Assembly: GCF_003248515.1 (NCBI RefSeq)
Contig: NZ_QFOB01000009.1
Coordinates: 62,001-126,000, forward strand
Direction: 5' to 3'
Length of the DNA stretch: 64,000 bases
Origin: Sphingomonas sp.
Lineage (GTDB): Bacteria > Pseudomonadota > Alphaproteobacteria > Sphingomonadales > Sphingomonadaceae
The position numbers and the translations under genes were made by a program. The stretch's first letter is position 1, and each line of letters opens with the position of its first letter. Below, in pieces: positions 53,454-62,682 of this stretch. The notes under the pieces were generated by a model that did no database searches, was not told the DNA's origin, and saw only the letters and a list, made by a program, of their open reading frames with translations.

Positions 53454-54452
53454 ATGAGCGATCCAAAGTCCGGCATGACTGTGCCGCAGCGCACCATTTC
53501 TTTCCCATCCTCGATAAGCGGCCCCGCTCGTGCTGCGCTGGAACGTCTTATAGGTGCCGACGGGAGCGCGCTTAACGCGGCCTTCGTCGCACCCAGCCCC
53601 GACGACCATCAAGCATGGCTGCGCGTCAAGGCTGCGGTCGACGGGAAATATGCCGACGCAGTGAAAGGGTTGGCTGGACGACTTCGTTCGGCGATCGAAA
53701 CCGTCAGGACCGGCTCTGCCACCGTTCATGTTGCGACACCCGAAACGCCGTCGAACGCAGATCGCGCATACATCGATCTCCACGGTGGCGCGCTCGTCTT
53801 CGGCGGGGGCGAGGCATGCCGCGCCGGAGCGCGGATGCAGGCTGACCAGCACGGCGTGAAATGCTATGGCGTGGATTACCGCACGCCCCCGGAGCACCCT
53901 TATCCTGCCGCGCTGGACGATGGCCTAGCGGCCTATCGCTACGTCCTTGAGCGTCATCGACCTGAGGATATTGTCATCGGCGGACGTTCGGCAGGCGGCA
54001 ACCTCGCTGTCGCGATGCTGCTCCGGGCGCGGGACGAGGGGTTGCCGTTCCCGGCCGGGCTGGTGCTCTTGTCGCCTCAAGTCGATCTGACGGAATCCGG
54101 CGATAGCTTCCAGACCAACCGATTGGTTGATCTGGTGCTGCCCGGCTCCCTGATGAAGAGCAACCTCCTTTACGCGGCCGGTGCGGATCTCTCCCAGCCC
54201 TATTTGTCTCCGTTATTCGGCGACCTGGACGGCTTTCCACCAACATTCCTGCAGTCGGGTACCCGCGACCTCTTTCTGTCCAACACGGTGCGCATGCACC
54301 GCGCGCTGCGTAGGGCAGGCGTGGCGGCTCAACTGCACGTCTTCGAAGGGATGCCCCACGGAGGCTTTGGCGGCACGGCGCCAGAGGATTTCGAACTGCT
54401 GAACGAACTCTCCGATTTCGTGCGACTGCGATGGACGGATGGCAAGGCATAG
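53454..54452 (+). CDS. Alpha/beta hydrolase fold-3 esterase
   Basis: A 332-residue hormone-sensitive-lipase-type esterase. The oxyanion motif HGGALVFGGG, nucleophile GRSAGGN, acid LSNTVRM-region and histidine in GMPHGGFGG are visible. The region PYLSPLFGDLDGFPPTFLQSGTRDLF is typical of HSL-type esterases. It starts 71 bases after the RidA stop and is probably the last gene of the operon from 48489. Confidence 0.88.
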   Translation: MSDPKSGMTVPQRTISFPSSISGPARAALERLIGADGSALNAAFVAPSPDDHQAWLRVKAAVDGKYADAVKGLAGRLRSAIETVRTGSATVHVATPETPSNADRAYIDLHGGALVFGGGEACRAGARMQADQHGVKCYGVDYRTPPEHPYPAALDDGLAAYRYVLERHRPEDIVIGGRSAGGNLAVAMLLRARDEGLPFPAGLVLLSPQVDLTESGDSFQTNRLVDLVLPGSLMKSNLLYAAGADLSQPYLSPLFGDLDGFPPTFLQSGTRDLFLSNTVRMHRALRRAGVAAQLHVFEGMPHGGFGGTAPEDFELLNELSDFVRLRWTDGKA

Positions 54453-55011
54453 GCTTCAGTCCTGGCCTCTTCCAAGGCGAGCGCTGAAGCATGACCTTTT
54501 CCGGTTGAGGCGCGGATGCAGCGATTCTGGTTTAAGTCTGCCATCGAGCTTCGGCTGCTCACATCGCGAATACGCGATCTCATCCAGCGTGATGCGTGAC
54601 CGAGTTCTTTTCTGATATATCGTGTTCGTGAGGGCAAGACGTCAATCGGTTCCAGATGATCGCGCCTACTGGCCGCCTGGCTCAGCACCGGCGCGCCGGC
54701 ATCGTCGACGTTCAGCGCCAGACTGTGCGCCAGACGTCTATTCGCTTCAGAGGAACTGCCGCCAGACACCAATGGATCGACCGTAAAGCGATCGGGGATA
54801 GGCGCGGGAACGCTCGCCTGCCCATGGGCGTCTTGGTTGTATCAGGCTCAAGGATTGACACGATGGTGCGCGCCGCATCGACATCGACCAGAACGCCGCC
54901 GGCCAAAGCGCCGGCCCGTTGGCATGTTGGCGATGCCGGGGAACTGGTGGGACGCGCGGCGTCCAAGATGCTGGCCGGCTGGGGACGCGCCGACCGGACG
55001 CCCCCCGACCT
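54453..55011. other. Intergenic, no gene accepted
   Basis: About 560 bases. Frames on both strands cross it but have no convincing motif or ribosome site. A GCATGACCTTTTCCGGTTGA segment near 54490 recalls repeated intergenic elements of alphaproteobacteria but is not supported further. Confidence 0.5.
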
Positions 55012-55862
55012 GTGAAGATCGCAACCTATAACGTGAACGGTATCAACGGCCGGCTGCCGGTCCTGCTGCGCTGGCTGGCGGAGGCCGAACCCGACATCGT
55101 CTGCCTGCAGGAATTGAAATCCCCCGACGAGCGCTTCCCCGAGAGCGCGATCCGCGACCTTGGCTATGATGCGATCTGGCACGGGCAGAAAAGTTGGAAC
55201 GGGGTCGCGATCCTCAGCCGCGTCGGCGAGATCCACGAGACCCGGCGCGGGCTTCCCGGCGACCCGGACGATACACACAGCCGCTATATCGAAGCGGCCG
55301 TCAACGGCATCCTGATCGGCGGGCTCTATTTGCCCAACGGCAATCCGCGGCCTGGCCCGAAATTTGATTATAAGCTGAGATGGTTCGAGCGCCTGACCAA
55401 GCATGCAAGCGGCCTGCTCGACAGCGGTCTGCCGGTGATGCTGGCCGGCGACTTCAACGTTATGCCGACCGAGTTGGACGTCTACAAACCCGACCGCTGG
55501 CTCGACGACGCGCTATTCGCGCCCGAGGTGCGCGCGGCTTATTTCCGGTTGCTAGATCAGGGCTGGACCGATGCACTGCGCGCACTTCATCCCGGCGAGA
55601 CGATTTATACATTCTGGGACTATTTCAGGACGCCTATGCGCGCAACGCCGGGCTGCGCATCGACCATCTGTTGTTGAGCCCGCCGCTCTCCAACCAGCTC
55701 GTTGATGCACAGGTCGACGCGCATGTCCGGGGGTGGGAAAAGACCAGCGATCATGCGCCGGTCTGGATCGAGCTGGCCAACAAGCCGGTTGCGCGGCCCC
55801 GGCGCAAGTCCGCAGCCGATCCTGCCCTTGCCATCACATCGAGAAGGACGCCCCCGCGATGA
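55012..55862 (+). pseudogene. xth: Exonuclease III (Xth), split by a single-base frameshift
   Basis: Starting from GTG at 55012, MKIATYNVNGINGRLPVLLRWL, VCLQELKSPDERFP, HGQKSWNGVAILSR, IEAAVNGILIGGLYLPNGNP and LAGDFNVMPTELD match exonuclease III/AP endonuclease. Near 55630 the frame breaks at FWDYF; one added base (TTT/TTC before CAGGAC) restores QDAYARNAGLRIDHLLLSP and WEKTSDHAPVWIEL, ending 55862. All catalytic parts survive across the two frames. The stop overlaps the next start (ATGA). An assembly error is plausible for an otherwise perfect gene. Confidence 0.8.
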
Positions 55863-56317
55863 TCGGCCTTGCCCAGGAGATGACCTATGTGGTGCGCACC
55901 GCTGAGCCGTCGGCGCCCAGTGCGGGGTCGCCGCTCGGAACCCGGCAATATTGGCAGGTGAGCGAAGCGACCCTTGAAGGGCCGCGCATCCGCGCCGCGC
56001 TTGCCGCGACGGGCGGCGACTGGATGGCGATGGGCTCTGACGGCTTCTGGCGCCCGGACGTGCGCGCCCAGTTCCTGACGGACGATGGTGCTTTCCTGTT
56101 CATGCACTATCGCGGCCTCGTCGAGCAGACCGATGCGTTCAAGGCCGCAGCTGAAGCCGACCGCGAGACGCGGTTCGAGGAGCAGTATATTCGGCTCGCC
56201 ATCGCGTTCGATACCGGCGATCCACGCTATGCCTGGCTCAACACCAGCCTGTTCGTCGCCCAAGGGCGGCTGCTCGGGACCGGCCGCATCCAATATGCGG
56301 TGTATCGGATCACTTGA
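55859..56317 (+). CDS. DUF3237-family protein
   Basis: A 152-residue protein with the DUF3237 pattern: EMTYVVRTAEPS, GTRQYWQVSEATLEGPRIRAAL, GDWMAMGSDGFWRPDVRAQFLTDDGAFLFMHYRGLV and WLNTSLFVAQGRLL near the end. The family is widespread in proteobacteria with unknown function. Its ATG overlaps the exonuclease stop by four bases, so the two are coupled. Confidence 0.85.
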   Translation: MIGLAQEMTYVVRTAEPSAPSAGSPLGTRQYWQVSEATLEGPRIRAALAATGGDWMAMGSDGFWRPDVRAQFLTDDGAFLFMHYRGLVEQTDAFKAAAEADRETRFEEQYIRLAIAFDTGDPRYAWLNTSLFVAQGRLLGTGRIQYAVYRIT

Positions 56318-56466
56318 GCCTGACGCAGATCGTTCGCCGCTGCTCTCCCTGTAAGCCAAGCCACTCGCAAAAACAGGTCATGGTCATGATTTCGCCGATT
56401 TCGGGCGGACGCGCGCGATCTCAGACATCTTCCGGTCCCGAAGCGGTTGCGCCACGCCGTTTTCCT

Positions 56467-56931
56467 CTAGCCGAGCTTGGCGGCGATTTTTCCGGTTGGC
56501 TGTGTTCCGCCCTCCGCAGATTCCGACTTTTTCCGGCCAAGTCCGATGGCTTTCGCAAGTGAGCTGCGTTGCTCGGCATAATTGGGAGCAACCATCGGAT
56601 AATTCGCTGGGAGATCCCATTTTTCGCGATATTCCTGCGGCGTCATACCGTAGCGCGTTCGCAGATAGCGCTTCAGCATCTTGAGCCTGGCGCCGTCTTC
56701 GAGGCAAATGATGTAGTCAGGCTTGACCGAGGATCGGATGGGGACGGCCGGTTCGGGCTTTTCCTTAACCGCGACCGCTGGCTTCGTTACCGATCGAAAG
56801 GCATCATGCACCGACCGGATCAGGGCTGGCAGCTCGGAGGCGGGGACGCTGTTGTTGGATACGTGCGCCGATGTGATTTCAGCGGTAAGCCCGATCAGAA
56901 TCTGGGCGGTATCGGTGTCGCTCGTGGGCAT
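56467..56931 (-). CDS. MucR/Ros-family transcription regulator
   Basis: A 154-residue alphaproteobacterial MucR. The central zinc-finger-like region is YIICLEDGARLKMLKRYLRTRYGMTPQEYREKWDLPANYPMVAPNYAEQR, with the C of ICLED and later basic helix; a Y stands where many MucR have H after LKR. These proteins bind AT-rich DNA and control surface and cell-cycle genes. The start at 56931 follows AAAGGAG. It is divergent from the Hsp20 gene. Confidence 0.88.
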   Translation of the reverse strand: MPTSDTDTAQILIGLTAEITSAHVSNNSVPASELPALIRSVHDAFRSVTKPAVAVKEKPEPAVPIRSSVKPDYIICLEDGARLKMLKRYLRTRYGMTPQEYREKWDLPANYPMVAPNYAEQRSSLAKAIGLGRKKSESAEGGTQPTGKIAAKLG

Positions 56932-57398
56932 CACGGCTCCTTTGGATCGAGAAAGCGCAGGCATAGTTTGGTCGCGGATCTGCGCAAGCCGCTTTGGCGA
57001 CGGTAGCAAGCGCGCACCCGCCATAGCGCCAAACCGGGGCGCACCCATACCAACCAGGGCCGCCCCTTCATAGGCGCTTGGCCAGGCTTTCGTATAAGTG
57101 ATGACAACCGTATTGGGTGCAACTGAGTGTTATTCCGCCAAGAGCCCCAAGCTGGCACATCGGAAGCGCCTGCTTTACGGCGCGGTATCGGCGAGGCATC
57201 CCCCACCTGCAGCATCCTGTCGCCGACCATCACCATTTTGACCGGCTTCAGGCTGAAAAAATCCCCTTGAAACCGGAAAAGCCGATACTAATTCAGACCT
57301 TGCCGGACGCCGTTCGGGTCCGGTGGGACAAAGAGGGCGTCGGCTCTTCCACACCGACGCTTCTCAAGCCCAGATTGCTTCAATCGGAGGATTTGGAA
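56932..57398. other. Divergent promoter region between MucR and Hsp20 genes
   Basis: About 470 bases. It includes CCTTGAAACCGG near 57262, a CTTG-type -35 candidate for a heat-shock sigma factor, but the -10 match is poor. Small overlapping frames cross it and are not accepted as genes. Confidence 0.45.
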
Positions 57399-57869
57399 AT
57401 GAGAACCAACTTCGACTTCGCGCCCTATCGGCGCTCTACCGTCGGCTTCGACCGCCTCTTCAACCTGCTTGAGGCAGGGGCACGTGACGACGACGGTTAT
57501 CCGCCTTTCGACATCCTGAAGGACGGCGAAGACAGCTATCGCATCACCGTCGCGGTCGCCGGCTTCCGTCCTGAGGATATAGAGGTGGTCGCCCAGCAGA
57601 ACCTGCTCACCGTTTCCGGAAAGCGCGCCGAAGATGCCGACCGGGGCGAGTATCTGCATCGCGGCATTGCGGCGCGTGCGTTCGAGCGGCGCTTCCAGCT
57701 TGCTGACTTCATCGAGGCGGGCGAAGCGCGCGTCGAGAACGGCCTGCTCTCGATCGCGCTCAAGCGTGTGGTCCCCGAGGCCATGAAGCCGCGCAAGATC
57801 GCGATCGCCGGCAGCACCGCGGCGAACGACCGCATCGCACATCAGGAGCGGGCGCTCGAAGCGGCCTGA
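57399..57869 (+). CDS. Small heat-shock protein, Hsp20 family
   Basis: A 156-residue alpha-crystallin-type chaperone. An N-terminal arm (FDFAPYRRSTVGFDRLFNLL) is followed by the ACD domain: PPFDILKDGEDSYRITVAVAGFRPEDIEVVAQQNLLTVSGKR, FERRFQLADF and VENGLLSIALKRVVPE with the IAIAG tail. It forms oligomers that hold unfolding proteins. The ATG at 57399 follows CGGAGGA. A strong hairpin follows the gene. Confidence 0.92.
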   Translation: MRTNFDFAPYRRSTVGFDRLFNLLEAGARDDDGYPPFDILKDGEDSYRITVAVAGFRPEDIEVVAQQNLLTVSGKRAEDADRGEYLHRGIAARAFERRFQLADFIEAGEARVENGLLSIALKRVVPEAMKPRKIAIAGSTAANDRIAHQERALEAA

Positions 57870-57879
57870 TCATCGTCTG

Positions 57880-57905
57880 GCCTGCCGGTGAAGACCGGCA
57901 GGCCT
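57880..57905 (+). terminator. Hairpin after hsp20 (11-bp stem)
   Basis: GGCCTGCCGGT (57880-57890) pairs with ACCGGCAGGCC (57895-57905) around the loop GAAG. It starts 11 bases after the Hsp20 stop. No long T-run follows, so termination may be partial. Confidence 0.6.
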
Positions 57906-57960
57906 ATGTTGCCAGTGAAATCCAAAGGCGCGGCGAAGCCGATGCTCCGCCGCGCTGTCA

Positions 57961-58188
57961 TTACGCGTGGGATGCGCCTGGTTGATCGAGCACCCGCAGC
58001 GCCGCCATCACCTCATCGACTGAAAACGGCCGTTTGACGCCGGGGGGCCGACGCAGCGCAGGATTGTCCATCACCGCCACGCGGTCGGATGCCCAGGACG
58101 CAAGCAGAGCCCGTTTGACCTCAGGCTCAAGCGTCGGATGATGCGCCACATCGAAGGGATGCAGCAGTCGGGAAAATGGTTGCGACAT
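57961..58188 (-). CDS. Small conserved protein of unknown function
   Basis: A 75-residue protein with a good ribosome site (AAAGGAG upstream of 58188). SRLLHPFDVAHHPTLEPEVKRALLASWASDRVAVMDNPALRRPPG then SVDEVMAALRVLDQ. No domain was recognised. The pattern resembles small hypothetical proteins annotated in sphingomonads. It is divergent from the DUF1801 gene. Confidence 0.6.
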   Translation of the reverse strand: MSQPFSRLLHPFDVAHHPTLEPEVKRALLASWASDRVAVMDNPALRRPPGVKRPFSVDEVMAALRVLDQPGASHA

Positions 58189-58367
58189 ATCCTGTCTCCT
58201 TTCTCTCGTCGCTCCTTCTCCAGTCGGGCAGCATGTGCCCGGCGTTGATTTTGCAATCCGCCTGGCGGGCGTCAAGGGGGCGTGCAGCACTGCTTTCGAT
58301 GCGACCCAAAGATGCCTTGCAGAGAAATCTGTCTCGACATTGCGCGATGTCATGCCACCTTGCCCCC

Positions 58368-58763
58368 ATGTCCGCCTTGTTCCGACTATCAGGCGCGGTG
58401 CGCTCCGCCCCCGAGGTAGCCGCGTGGTTCGGGGCATCGGGAGCGGGGCAGCGCCGGTTCATCGAGCCCTGGTTCGATCGCATTCGCGCGTGTGGCGCGG
58501 ACGTGGTCGAACTATTGCATGACGGGCATCCGACCGCCTGCATCCAGGACGCGGCATTCGCCTATGTCGATACGTTCGCCGCCCATTCGAACATCGGTTT
58601 CTTCCACGGAACGGAGCTGCCGGACCCTGCCGGACTGCTCGAGGGGACGGGCAAACGCATGCGTCATGTCAAGCTGCGCTGGGGCCGGGAGACAGATGAC
58701 GTTGCGCTGCAGGCACTGATCGATGCGGCCTATCGCGACATTCGGATGCGGCTTGGGCGCTGA
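58368..58763 (+). CDS. DUF1801-type protein
   Basis: A 131-residue protein. VELLHDGHPTACIQDAAFAYVDTFAAHSNIGFFHGTELPDPAGLLEGTGKRMRHVKLRWGRE and AYRDIRMRLGR at the end match DUF1801/YdhG-like proteins, whose function is uncertain. The start at 58368 was chosen because family similarity begins there. Confidence 0.75.
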   Translation: MSALFRLSGAVRSAPEVAAWFGASGAGQRRFIEPWFDRIRACGADVVELLHDGHPTACIQDAAFAYVDTFAAHSNIGFFHGTELPDPAGLLEGTGKRMRHVKLRWGRETDDVALQALIDAAYRDIRMRLGR

Positions 58764-58766
58764 GTG

Positions 58767-59216
58767 CTATACGCCACGCCTGCCTGACAGGCGCTTCGCG
58801 TTCGAGGTGACGCCCTTGTGAACAGGGGCCAAAGCTTCGCCCGGGACGGTGGCCAGCGCTGCAAGCGCGGCGATATTGCGCTCGGCCATGCGAATATAGT
58901 CCGTTGGCCACAGCATCCCTCCGCCTGTGACCTTGCCGAGATCGCGCGCATTGCCCTCGGCGGCCGCCTGCAGTTTGCGCGCGGCGGAGGAAAGCGAGCG
59001 CTGCGAACGGCCGAACGCTTCGGTCTTCTCGGACACCATCCGATTTAACTCGAGGGTGTCGGCGGTCCAGGGGTTTCGTATTGCGTCGGAAATCATCGGT
59101 AGGCGCGCCCCGAGAACGGAAGGGACGCTCGCCGCCGTCTCGAACAAGGCAATGTTCGCTTGCGCCATTGTCCATGGCCAGAACCAGAGTGCCGAGGCGT
59201 CCTTCATGCTCAACAT
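58767..59216 (-). CDS. Phasin-family protein
   Basis: A 149-residue helical phasin. LWFWPWTMAQANIALFETAASVPSVLGARLPMISDAIRNP and the repeated amphipathic helices that follow (VSEKTEAFGRSQRSLSSAARKL, ERNIAALAALATVPGEALAPVHKGVTSNAKRL) fit phasins that coat polyhydroxyalkanoate granules. The exact start is 59216 or 59207. No PHA synthase is in this window. Confidence 0.8.
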   Translation of the reverse strand: MLSMKDASALWFWPWTMAQANIALFETAASVPSVLGARLPMISDAIRNPWTADTLELNRMVSEKTEAFGRSQRSLSSAARKLQAAAEGNARDLGKVTGGGMLWPTDYIRMAERNIAALAALATVPGEALAPVHKGVTSNAKRLSGRRGV

Positions 59217-59739
59217 TGTCCGTTGTTCCCTTCCACATGCGACAGCGCTTTAGTCACCTGGATACGGCCAGTATTTTGGATATTACAAGAAAGCGGTGGT
59301 CACGTCTTGCCGGGATTTGTTCTGCGTTCGCGCCAGCTCGATCTCCTGAGCGTCTCGCCTGGCCTTGTTCACCAGTGGGCTACCGCGACATCGTCGCGTC
59401 CTTGATCTGGCACGTGCCGGCTTCAGCAATCCATGAGGCACTTCAACGCCGAGGATATCGTGGGAAGGGGGGCGCCTACAGGTGTCCCGGGAGCTAATTC
59501 GGCAGGACGCTTACCCGGCCGTGGGGCTGTTCCCGATCTATCAGGCGCAGCGCTTGCGCGCGGGCAGGGTCTTGCCAGGGCGCTCGCTTCGAGGCGCGAT
59601 TCCCGCGGATCTCGCCTCGTTGACGGGAGGCGCGTCAGGGTGGGCTCGTTGCCTGCGAGAATCTCGGACGTATGCCGTTGGTCGCATCGATGCCCAACTG
59701 CTAGTCTATCAGAGGACAAAACAGGATTCGGGAATCAAG
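59217..59739. other. Intergenic, no gene accepted
   Basis: About 520 bases upstream of the RimK-like gene. Open frames in it have no ribosome site and no recognisable motif. The long in-frame extension of the RimK gene is rejected because family similarity begins at 59740. Confidence 0.5.
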
Positions 59740-61116
59740 ATGCTGCAGGGCTGGATCCTCTTCCATCATGAACTGGATCCCGCGATCCCCGAAGTCCCGG
59801 AAGTTTTCCGCTTTCAGGAAGCGGCGAGTGCCATGGGCATCGATCTCGCCGTCTACGACCCCCATCGCTTCGATCTGGTCGTGGGCGGGGACGAGGACTG
59901 GGCGGTCACCTATGACGACAGCCCGATGACGCGGCCGGACTTCATCATCTGCCGGACCGGCGCCGAAACGGATTATTACACCCTCGCGCTGCTTCGCCAC
60001 TTCGAGCGGCGCGGCGTCCGACTGATCAACGGCCCAGCCACGATCGAGCGCGTCGCCGACAAGCTTCATACGCTCCAGAGCCTCAATCGGGCCGGCCTGC
60101 CTATCCCACGCACGATCCTCGGAACCTTCCCGATGGATGTCGACCTCGTCGAGCGCGAGCTTGGTTTCCCAGTGATCGTCAAGACGCTCAAAGGCACGCG
60201 CGGGGCCGGCGTCCTCAAGTGCGAGAATCGCAGCCAGTTCGAGGATCTGGCCGGGCTGCTCGAAAGTGCCGAGGCAAAGGCCGACTTCATCCTGCAGCAT
60301 TATGTCCGGGCGAGCCATGGCCGGGATGTTCGTGTCCTAGTCGTCGGCGGACGTGTCGTGGCGGCCATGGAGCGCCGATCGCTAACCGGCGGTTTCAAGT
60401 CCAATGTCTCCTTGGGCGGTGTCGGCGTCGCCTATAATCCGCCGCCCGAGATGGCAGAACTGGCCGTCAAGGCAGCGGACATTCTGGACCTCGATATCAC
60501 CGGGATCGACATCCTCTTTGACGAAGAAGGCTATCGGATCTGTGAGGCCAATTCCGCCCCCGGCTTCCAGGGGCTGGAGCGTGCCAGCGGGCTCGACGTG
60601 CCCGCCACGATCCTTGAATGGATTGGTGCCACGCAGGACTCACCTATGCCCGCGCCGGCCGCTGAAGAGAGCAGCGTGCTCGCGGACATGATTTTTGGCG
60701 GCCGCACAGGCCTGCGCGCGATCACGGATCGCAACGATCAATTCCGCGGCTTTGCAAGCGCGATGGGCGTGCGGCTCTTCGGTGCCAGTATGAGCTGTCT
60801 CGGGCAGGCGCTTGCGCCGACACTGCTCGTCGACGCAAGGAGCCGCACAGGAGTTGGATTGCGCGCCTTGTTCGAAGGCCGCTCGCACGTCGACCTCTCG
60901 GCTCTTGACGACAGTGAGCAGGAAAGGACGCTCATCATAGTCATGGCGCTCGCGATCTGGGCCGCGATCCTCCCATGGATCGCTGGTGCCGGACCCATGG
61001 CCAGCGGGTTCCTGTCGCTTATGGCTCTCGGGTTTCCATTGCTATATGCGATTACTGCTCCATCGGGACGTGTTGGGCGATCGGTATCAGCACGCGCTAA
61101 CAGCGATCGTAGCTGA
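59740..61116 (+). CDS. RimK-family ATP-grasp ligase with a C-terminal membrane tail
   Basis: A 458-residue protein. After an N-terminal part (WILFHHELDPAIPEVPEVFRFQEAASAMGIDLAVYDP), the ATP-grasp domain shows IKTLKGTRGAGVLKCEN-type LKGTRGAGV, ILQHYVRASHGRDVRVLVVGGRVVAAMERRS and a closing GIDILFDEEGYRICEANSAPGFQGLERASGLD. These are alpha-L-glutamate/amino-acid ligase features. Unlike cytosolic RimK, it ends in two predicted helices (residues ~397-416 and ~422-438), so it may be anchored. Its stop overlaps the TauE gene by one base (TGATG). Confidence 0.85.
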   Translation: MLQGWILFHHELDPAIPEVPEVFRFQEAASAMGIDLAVYDPHRFDLVVGGDEDWAVTYDDSPMTRPDFIICRTGAETDYYTLALLRHFERRGVRLINGPATIERVADKLHTLQSLNRAGLPIPRTILGTFPMDVDLVERELGFPVIVKTLKGTRGAGVLKCENRSQFEDLAGLLESAEAKADFILQHYVRASHGRDVRVLVVGGRVVAAMERRSLTGGFKSNVSLGGVGVAYNPPPEMAELAVKAADILDLDITGIDILFDEEGYRICEANSAPGFQGLERASGLDVPATILEWIGATQDSPMPAPAAEESSVLADMIFGGRTGLRAITDRNDQFRGFASAMGVRLFGASMSCLGQALAPTLLVDARSRTGVGLRALFEGRSHVDLSALDDSEQERTLIIVMALAIWAAILPWIAGAGPMASGFLSLMALGFPLLYAITAPSGRVGRSVSARANSDRS

Positions 61117-61901
61117 TGGATTTTTCCGCGATCCCCTGGGCCGAACTTGCGCCTTTCATCCTGATCGGCGTCTTCGCTCAGACCGTCGATAGCGCTTTGG
61201 GCCTGGGTTTCGGCGTTTTGTCGAACTCGCTGCTTGTCCTGTCGGGCGCGCCTCCGATTGCCGCCTCATCGGCGACCCGCACGGCGGAAAGCTTCACCAC
61301 CGGTGCCGCCGGCATGGCCCACATCCTCCAGCGTAATGTCGACTGGCCGCTCTTCGCACGCCTCGCGGTGCCGGGGGTGATCGGCGGGGTGGCTGGTATC
61401 TGGGTGCTCTACTTCCTCAAGAGCGACATATTGCGACCGGTGCTGCTCGTCTATCTCATTGCCGTCGGCGCCTATCTGCTCTGGCGCGCACCGCGTCGCC
61501 CGCTTGCCTTCCGTCGCATAAGACTGGTCGCTCCCCTCGGCTTCCTCGGCGGTTTTCTCGACAGTTCTGGAGGCGGTGGCTGGGGACCTCTGGTGACAGG
61601 AAATCTTCTTGCGCAAGGCATGACCCCGCGGATGGCCGTCGGCACCGCCAATGCAGCCGAGTTCTTTGTGACCGTGACCGTCCTTACCGCCTTCGTCGGC
61701 ATTCATGGCCTTCATTTTACCGATGCCGCGACCGGCATCCTGATTGGTGGCCTCGTGGCGGCGCCGCTCGGCGCTTGGCTGACCCGTCAGATAGCGCCCA
61801 AGCTGCTATTGCAGCTCGTCGGTGTCCTCCTGGTGGGCACCAGCATCTGGAGTCTCGCCTCGCTGATGTTCGATCGTTTGCCCGTCTTCCCACGCATCTG
61901 A
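61116..61901 (+). CDS. TauE/SafE-family sulfite/anion exporter
   Basis: A 261-residue membrane protein with about eight helices. The internal repeats ILIGVFAQTVDSALGLGFGVLSNSLLVLSGAPP and LGFLGGFLDSSGGGGWGPLVTGNLLAQG are the TauE hallmark. Such proteins export sulfite, sulfoacetate or other small anions. It is translationally coupled to the RimK-like ligase, so the product or substrate of the ligase may be an exported acidic compound, an inference. Confidence 0.9.
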   Translation: MDFSAIPWAELAPFILIGVFAQTVDSALGLGFGVLSNSLLVLSGAPPIAASSATRTAESFTTGAAGMAHILQRNVDWPLFARLAVPGVIGGVAGIWVLYFLKSDILRPVLLVYLIAVGAYLLWRAPRRPLAFRRIRLVAPLGFLGGFLDSSGGGGWGPLVTGNLLAQGMTPRMAVGTANAAEFFVTVTVLTAFVGIHGLHFTDAATGILIGGLVAAPLGAWLTRQIAPKLLLQLVGVLLVGTSIWSLASLMFDRLPVFPRI

Positions 61902-62162
61902 GATTCAATCCATCCGCACAGATGGCTGTGGTTCCGTTCGGCAGCGCTTTGGCTTTCAAAAGAGGCCAGCAGATCTCACGACTGGGGAGTCGATGCGATA
62001 TTTCTCCATGGCTGGCCATGGGGTTCAAAATATTAATCAACGGTAACACAGAAGTGCAGGGCTATTTCCTTAGCCGTCCTGAACCCAGCGGAAAGGATGC
62101 AGATATTGTTGCCAGTCTCAATCACGCCGCAGTAACAAAACTAGGGCTCAAGGAACTACGCA

Positions 62163-62414
62163 ATGCAGAAACCTATCCCGTGGAAAGCGCCGGCCGCTAT
62201 CGCCGTCAAGCGGCGGGGAGAGGCTGAGTTTCATCCGAAGATCGCGGGTCTGACACTCAATGCGGCTTTGGACTATGCGATCAACGTTGATCTCCCGTCC
62301 GGTGAAGCTATATGCCTATGGGTCAACTGGCATGGTGAGGAAGTTTGGGTACAGGGCAAGCGCATTCTCCAACTCGCTGCCGATCCTGATCGTCCGCCCC
62401 TGGCCTCAAGCTGA
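62163..62414 (+). CDS. Small hypothetical protein
   Basis: An 83-residue frame starting behind CAAGGAACTACGCA. HPKIAGLTLNAALDYAINVDLPSGEAICLWVNWHGEEVWVQGKRIL reads like a real small domain, but no family was recognised. The sequence before it is richer in A and T. Confidence 0.45.
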   Translation: MQKPIPWKAPAAIAVKRRGEAEFHPKIAGLTLNAALDYAINVDLPSGEAICLWVNWHGEEVWVQGKRILQLAADPDRPPLASS

Positions 62415-62682
62415 CGCCTCCGTCGCAGTCTCAATCGCCTGAACTGGATCCGGTTTCTTGCGGATGTACCAAGGCATTGTTCCTAGTCGCGACCGAGCGT
62501 GACCAGGTGGCAGGCCGATTGCATCAGGACCGGTGACCGTTGAATTGAAACGGCTCTTAATTTTCTTCGCTGGGCCGCGCGACCGTCGTCCTTTTGATCG
62601 ATGAATTTCCTCAGGGTAACGTTGCCGGCGCCCCAGGCGCCCCGGCCGATCCTATTTACAGGTCATTCTGACGATCTGAGGG

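Noticed and set aside
54480..54540. Possible repeated intergenic element with GCATGACCTTTTCCGG
   Set aside because: Recalls a common alphaproteobacterial element but only part matches, and no second copy was seen in the window.
57262..57295. Heat-shock promoter upstream of hsp20 (CTTGAAA...)
   Set aside because: The -35 is suggestive but the -10 region does not fit at a standard spacing.
59482..59739. 86-codon N-terminal extension of the RimK-like gene
   Set aside because: Composition unlike the protein that follows, no ribosome site, and family similarity begins at 59740.
62019..62227. 69-residue frame before the 83-residue hypothetical gene
   Set aside because: No ribosome site and no motif; it overlaps a better frame.
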